From NCBI GenBank assembly GCA_903813345.2, contig CAIIXF020000003.1, positions 28,101,248 through 28,165,247 on the forward strand: a stretch of DNA of 64,000 nt, read 5' to 3'. The notes beneath the pieces were generated by a model, which saw only the letters and a program-made list of their open reading frames with translations, had not been told where the DNA came from and searched no databases. The DNA is from Owenia fusiformis (taxonomy: Eukaryota; Annelida; Polychaeta; Sabellida; Oweniidae). Positions 58,286 to 64,000 of this stretch are shown piece by piece (positions within the stretch are counted from its first letter, which is position 1; the number at the start of each line of letters is the position of its first letter). Both the position numbers and the translations under genes were made by a program.

Positions 58286-61200
58286 CAACGCTGGTACAAC
58301 CCAATAGGTGGCACTTTGCAAAGCGGGGACACCTATTGTCGGTTGTAGGAACTAACAAACTATTGACATTGACTCAAAAGGAGTATTAGAATATTTGTGT
58401 AAATGTGACTGGTGAATGTGAAAAGTGTGTGAGTTTATGGCTCATAATTAATGCAATGGGAAACAAGATAGAGAATATTCAAAAATGGAAAGAATATTCA
58501 AAAATGGAAAGAAGGTGACGTCTGGATATAATTACAGGATGTCGCTAAAGGCAATTGAGTTACAGAAGACATTTGGCGAGAATGAGTTACCCAAAGTTTA
58601 AAAATATAGCCAAGAAGTATGCTGTGTGAAATCATGTCATTACAAAGTGTGCAACTGACTCACATGAACTTGTATATAGATTTACAAAAAACTGTGCTAT
58701 TTATAAAACAAAAAAACAAAAGGAGTTCTCTGGGATTCAGTTAAAATGTACAGTAAAAAAATACAAAAAAGAAAATCTCAATATAACGGAATGAGATACA
58801 GAAAAGATGCAATACTAAAAACAACTAGCATTTTACTCAGTTAAATGTGGTGAAATAACGTATGAATAGACACTGGGTTAAATTATGCTATCCAATGTCA
58901 CTGAGAATAAAAGATGTGCAAAAAAAGAAGTGATGCTAATGCTATAATATGACATTTAGTGTTAAAGGGACGTGCATTTTTCGATTGATCAACTTCAATG
59001 TTCAACTAGAAATAATCTGACAATTCTTCGGAATTTTCAACAGTTTTGGACGAGTCTCTGAAACTGAATTTTGACACTTTAATTTTCTACAGTGCCTTAA
59101 CTACACTAAGGGGCTGTCCCCTAAAGTGAATTTCAATTTTGACAAAGCACTGTAAGGAACCTCAAAGACCCGAAGATCTCATTCTTATATTGTGCGAGTA
59201 CAATGCCCTTGCAAATTATTCCTTATTGGTGATGAAGTTAAATTCAAACCCTTGTTTATAATTTCAAAGTGACTTGCAGGTTCACTTTTGAGATTGTTCA
59301 TTGTCACCAAATTAGCTCTCTTTATTTTGAAGGCTAATTCCTACTTTAGCCATTTTGAAAATGTGACCAATTTGGATTTTTTACAAGGGACTCGTGTAGA
59401 GTATGCTGATTTGAAGCATAATTGAAGGATCATGAAGGAGTGAAAGTTATAATGCCATCGTCTTGAAAATAGGGATCAAAGCCATGCTCGAATATCAGTA
59501 ATTACTTGTATTATTAATATTTTCAAATTTAAATTTTAGTCATTAGTGTATGGTGCTGTTATATCCTATGTTAAGGGAATGGTTTAACAAGATACATATG
59601 GCTTTCTCGGTGGATATAGACACAATGTGTGCCCAGTGCAGCATTTTGATCTTATATTCAGAAGTTGAAAGGGTTCTGTGTGTTATTTTATGTTTAGAAA
59701 ATATTCTGTTTTCTTGTTGAAATACCATGCTAAAAGAGGAGAAATATGTGTTTAACCATCAAATTAGATTTTTTACGACATCAGGAATATATGCTTCTAT
59801 AATAGATATTTAACTATCCCACTTTTCGATGCAAATACATCTAAAAAATTATTTCATAATCATTTCATTTACAGTGACCTTCCCATCTCTTCTATTATTT
59901 GTATCTTAGCAAGAAAACATTTCTAACAAATCAGCTATTAGATTATACTCCGTATGCAGTATAAATTAAAGTATCATTCCATGTACAAACATGTAGATTA
60001 ATGTATAAATGATCAGTAAATATCAAGTAGGGTCTACCTCTCAAGGGAAATTACCAAAAGTCCTCACTATTCAACTTCTTCTGAAATATCATTTAACTTT
60101 TGATAAATACTGGCATTATTTATATTTAAACTGGTTTTCATGTAAAATTTGGTAATTTTTTAGTATATTTTTTTTTAGATGCCATCTTCAGTCAAAACCA
60201 GAAGAGAAAGGATACCATACAAAGTAATTAAATTGAAAAGCATCTTCCAATTTCAATAAATCATTGTTTGTACTGGTTTCCATTTTTTTAAATGTCATTC
60301 TCATTTTGATAATATTCTGACAGAGTGTGCTAATGAAGCGGATGTCTGATTTTTGGTCTAGATTTTCCTTGAGAGGGACCCATTGTGTAAACTGCATATT
60401 AATGTAACTTTGTAACATATGTGTAAAAAGTCCAAAGGGTTTCTATGTCATTGGTGACTAGCTAAAAATTTTGTTTTATTTTGTTCAGAAGCAGACATGG
60501 TATTGTTTTAGAAAATGAAAAGTTCTCAAAAAGGGTGCGTCTGCAAAGGATAAAGCCAACAATGTCTCAAGTTCATTTTGTGTAGAAATATAAGAAAGGG
60601 CTGAAAATTTATGAAATAAGCATGGCAAGCATTACTGCATTGTTGTAACTACCATGCATGTAAAGAAATTAATAAATATTGCCTGAGAAAAAAGTGGATC
60701 AATGACATGTTAAACTATAATTTAGAATTTAATTTATTCATGTGAATATCATGTTATTATAGTGCATTTAATGTAATTGAATTACAGAAATTACAAATTT
60801 TCATTGGCTGTCAACAAATAGGCATTTGTGTTAGATATTACAAATTGGCGTCAGTTTTCAAACCATACGTAACTGTTTGCTTACATTAGAAGTTATCATA
60901 TTAATTTTAGTCACGAAATGTGATCAATTAAGAATTTTTTCATTTTCCCTTTAAACTGCACTATTATATTGTATTCTGCCCTGTGGTGCAGTTCTATTTT
61001 AGTTTAAAACATTGGATTTAATTGTTTTATGTTGAAGTATGTGGTAAGAAATGCCCTTGTCTGTCATACACTTCATATACTTACATAGGGGCTAGTGTCA
61101 TCTCGATTATATCACTTTACTCAAAAGTCCCGTCAATTAACCAGTTTGTTATGTCATAGTGCTACACATGTATAATATGTTAAGTACAATCAATGTCTCG

Positions 61201-64000
61201 ACAGCTTTCTCTGCATCTGTATTCCATAGACACATAGGTGTTGGAAATTTTGTGTGGCCTCATACTTAATGGGAACTAAAAGTTCTGTATATAATTTCTT
61301 TTCTTAAAACAGTATTTGTTAACCTCTATGTATCGAATAGAATACAAGCCAAAATCTGCCATTTTTTTTCTAACAAGATAAAATCATTCTAAAATCATAA
61401 GACAGTAAAGTGCAATAGTTTAATATGGCACAAGGGGTCTGCTAATCCCATGTACCTTGCCACATTTGCAGTGCATCATGGGATTGGTCAATCTCCTTTG
61501 AGTATGAGGTACTTCAGCGTTTAGATAAGAAGTCAACTTAATATTTCCCGATGAATCTGTATAGTATTGTCAAACGAAAATTGCAATATTTTCATTCATG
61601 TATATATACATTTATATTACTACTCATATTATTTTTAATTAAACCGGGTATTTTCCATCATATCCATGAGAAAGAATTAACTTCTCCGTAAGATGTTTAT
61701 ACATTCACTGGCTTATTACAATCATTGTTTATTGATTCGGTGCATGACATTGTAGAATTCTTCATCAATTTAATTTCGCAATACCAAATATTAATTTTGT
61801 TACATATCATATAATTCCCATATTATGAATCGGTTTGCAAAAATTTGTTTTGTTTTTGAATTGGCTCATTGACTAAATATCTGTCTTGGGTTTAATACAA
61901 GTATATGTACTAAACTGTACGTTATAATATTTAATGTAATAATTAGATGAGCTTTTCAATGTTTTGGTACACTCAAGCAAAAAGCTTGAGTTTCAATGTT
62001 TTGGTACACTCAAGCAATGTTATTAATACATTGGTTTTAAAGGCCCTTCAGTAATACATCAATGTGAAAAGCCTTTCAATAGTATATCCCTGTTAATAGG
62101 CTCTTCCATAATACATCAATGTTAAAAGGCCTTTCAGTTAAAGAACACATCTCAAAAAACTTACATTTCAATTTTTATGTCTGTGTAAAAAAGATGTAAA
62201 TTATATTTTCTGAGATTTTGTAAGGTGACAGCTTTTAGATTGTAAACTGCTGAAATAGGGTGTCATGTTGTTTGTCACTCGTTAGAACTCCCATAATGCA
62301 CAAGCATCTGCAGACGGATATAAACATTTGAAATTCTGCTTGAAATTCAAATACCTACAGTGTATTTACTTATGACATACTGAATATCAATCTTAAAAAA
62401 TGAAGAAAAAAACATTTTGGATCGCATACCCATTGAGGATTCCAGGCAGAATTCTAGTTTCATTTTTAAAATCAATGTATTCACTTGGCAAATGCATAAT
62501 GTATTGCAATATAATTGCCAATGTTTGTGTCAAACTAGAAGATGTATGTATATAATAGTTATCAATTGTACAAGCCAAAAATGTTTAAATCTGCATTTAT
62601 TTTTCTTTTGAGGAGAGATGGAACATATAACTGTCAAGTTCATACAATCCAAGATTAAGAAAAATAGAATTTAAAATATGTAAGAGAGCATAATGAAGTT
62701 CTCATAATTATTTTCAATGAAATATTTCAATTTACTTATTCCTTTCTATGCAGACAAGTCTGTTATTTAAATATTCAGAATATTTCACTCAACATATACA
62801 TGTAAAATCCTTATACATGTAAAATATTTTAAATGAGTTAAATACAATTCCTAGTATAATCCATTGCTCATACCAATCAAAACGAAATAATAAAAAAAAA
62901 TTCATAAATCGGATCGACAGTGTCTGAGATATCGCACAAGGAACACAATGAATGAGAAGTCAATGAAACTTATTGAATAAATTAATAATCATTGTATTTA
63001 TAATGTAATTTGCCTCAACAGCGAAATAATGGTTCAACAATAAAATGGATTGAGAAGTAGAATGCTATGAGATGAGTCTATTTTAAATGTACAAGTGTCA
63101 ATATGTAAATGATTTTTAAATAAAATAAATAAAAAAGAACAAAAATATTTCCCATAAATCATGTTGTGTTACTTTTTTCACCAATTATTAGGTAGGCTTC
63201 AAGTTCAATATCTAATGGGAAACTTAAGAAATATAGTTTAATCCCCTTTACTTGACCCCAGTTTTTCGAAATTTGTGACTATGAAAGCAAGCCTGAAATA
63301 TTATTTAGACCAGGTGGCTTGTTTCTATTTCCTTGTTTGAGATGGTAGGATTTGTCGGAAACAAATTAAATCCAGTTGAAATAATGTACATTGTATCATA
63401 ATTTTTCATGAAACAACTGACACATGTTTTTTGTGCAGGATCATAGTTTGTGATATTGGGGATTGTTTTCAAATGGTGAGCCTATGGAATCACCCACTCA
63501 TCCGAATCATGGTCCATCCATCTTTCAACAATTACCAGACAAATGAAGACCGCCATTCATCTGGACTAATGCTCATATTCATTTTATGGGAAAACAATTC
63601 ATTCAAAGATGAATAATATTTTGTCTCAATAAATTATTTTTATTTGACATTCGCTTCATATATTTATGAGTATATCTGCCAGCAGTTTTTATAGAAATTA
63701 AACAGTTACAATATTGTCATCTAGGTCAACTTTTCCTGTCCGACTATTTTTATATAGACATACCACTTCAGGTTAATTTGAATTATCAGGGATACTTCTT
63801 GTCGTGAATATCTAAAACTGACTAGTTCTTGGGTATCTGAGTAAATGTTCATTGTGCCATGTTAATGATTTGCTTGTAACTCTCTATGCTACCTCACTCT
63901 CTCTTCTATTACCATAGTTAATGTATTATATTATACATTCACATCTTTTATATGAGTCTTTGAGCAACTTTGTTAAATGATAATACTGAATTAAATACCT
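58286..64000 (+). other. TENT4 3' UTR and/or downstream intergenic region
   Basis: No further gene was recognised. Candidate poly(A) signals include AATAAA near 60670 and at 63628-63633, so the 3' UTR could be long; vertebrate TENT4 genes also have long 3' UTRs. Small direct duplications occur at about 58485-58515 ('atattcaaaaatggaaag') and 61960-62020 ('caatgttttggtacactcaa'), with a loose repeat of 'aatacatcaatgt' units at 62040-62140. At about 63760-63850 there is a diverged match to the type A Helitron monomer ('cagggatacttcttgt'). Confidence 0.5.

Noticed and set aside
63431-63616. Possible exon preceded by a pyrimidine-rich TTTTTTGTGCAG
   Set aside because: No recognisable protein similarity, and no partner exon in phase could be found to the window edge.

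Overview
This is eukaryotic nuclear DNA from an animal: roughly one third G+C, spliced genes with GT..AG introns of up to 10 kb, and many non-autonomous transposons and minisatellites. No complete transposase, CRISPR array, operon or rRNA gene is seen, and no tRNA was recognised. The gene set is conserved across animals. The repeats (Helitron-like elements with a (TCCG)n tract and internal ~150-162 bp tandem monomers) resemble those described in bivalve molluscs, so a mollusc is my inference; no species can be named.

Layout, left to right. (1) 1-2620, minus strand: N-terminal exons of RABGGTA (Rab geranylgeranyltransferase alpha); the rest of the gene lies beyond the left edge. (2) 2667-7950, plus: complete 8-exon OTUD6B deubiquitinase, head-to-head with RABGGTA. 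(3) 9078-16307, minus: complete lysyl-tRNA synthetase KARS1 with 12 exons, plus an alternative first exon (14215-14351) that appears to encode a mitochondrial presequence. (4) 16498-22797, plus: a 9-exon UBE2Q-family ubiquitin-conjugating enzyme, head-to-head with KARS1 across 190 bp holding NRF1-like and ETS-like sites. (5) 23042-26706: a 3.7 kb foldback element made of two opposed arrays of an ~83 bp repeat between ~80 bp inverted ends. (6) 26716-31642: intergenic DNA with small MITEs. (7) 31787-58285, plus: complete 12-exon TENT4-family non-canonical poly(A) polymerase spread over 26.5 kb. (8) 58286-64000: its 3' UTR and/or intergenic DNA, with no other gene recognised.

The genes are housekeeping genes (prenylation, deubiquitination, translation, ubiquitination, RNA tailing) and do not form one pathway. 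The exon models were checked for reading phase across every junction: OTUD6B gives 297 aa, KARS1 582 aa, the UBE2Q-like protein 337 aa and TENT4 703 aa, each open from ATG to stop.

The most unusual signals are: a 325 bp array in the TENT4 gene that copies the 3' splice site and the start of the catalytic-site exon ten times; the KARS1 cytosolic/mitochondrial alternative first exons separated by a hAT-like insertion with a clear 8 bp target duplication; the large foldback element; and several repeat families sharing a 5' hairpin / 3' half-hairpin / 3' terminal hairpin architecture typical of Helitron-like elements.
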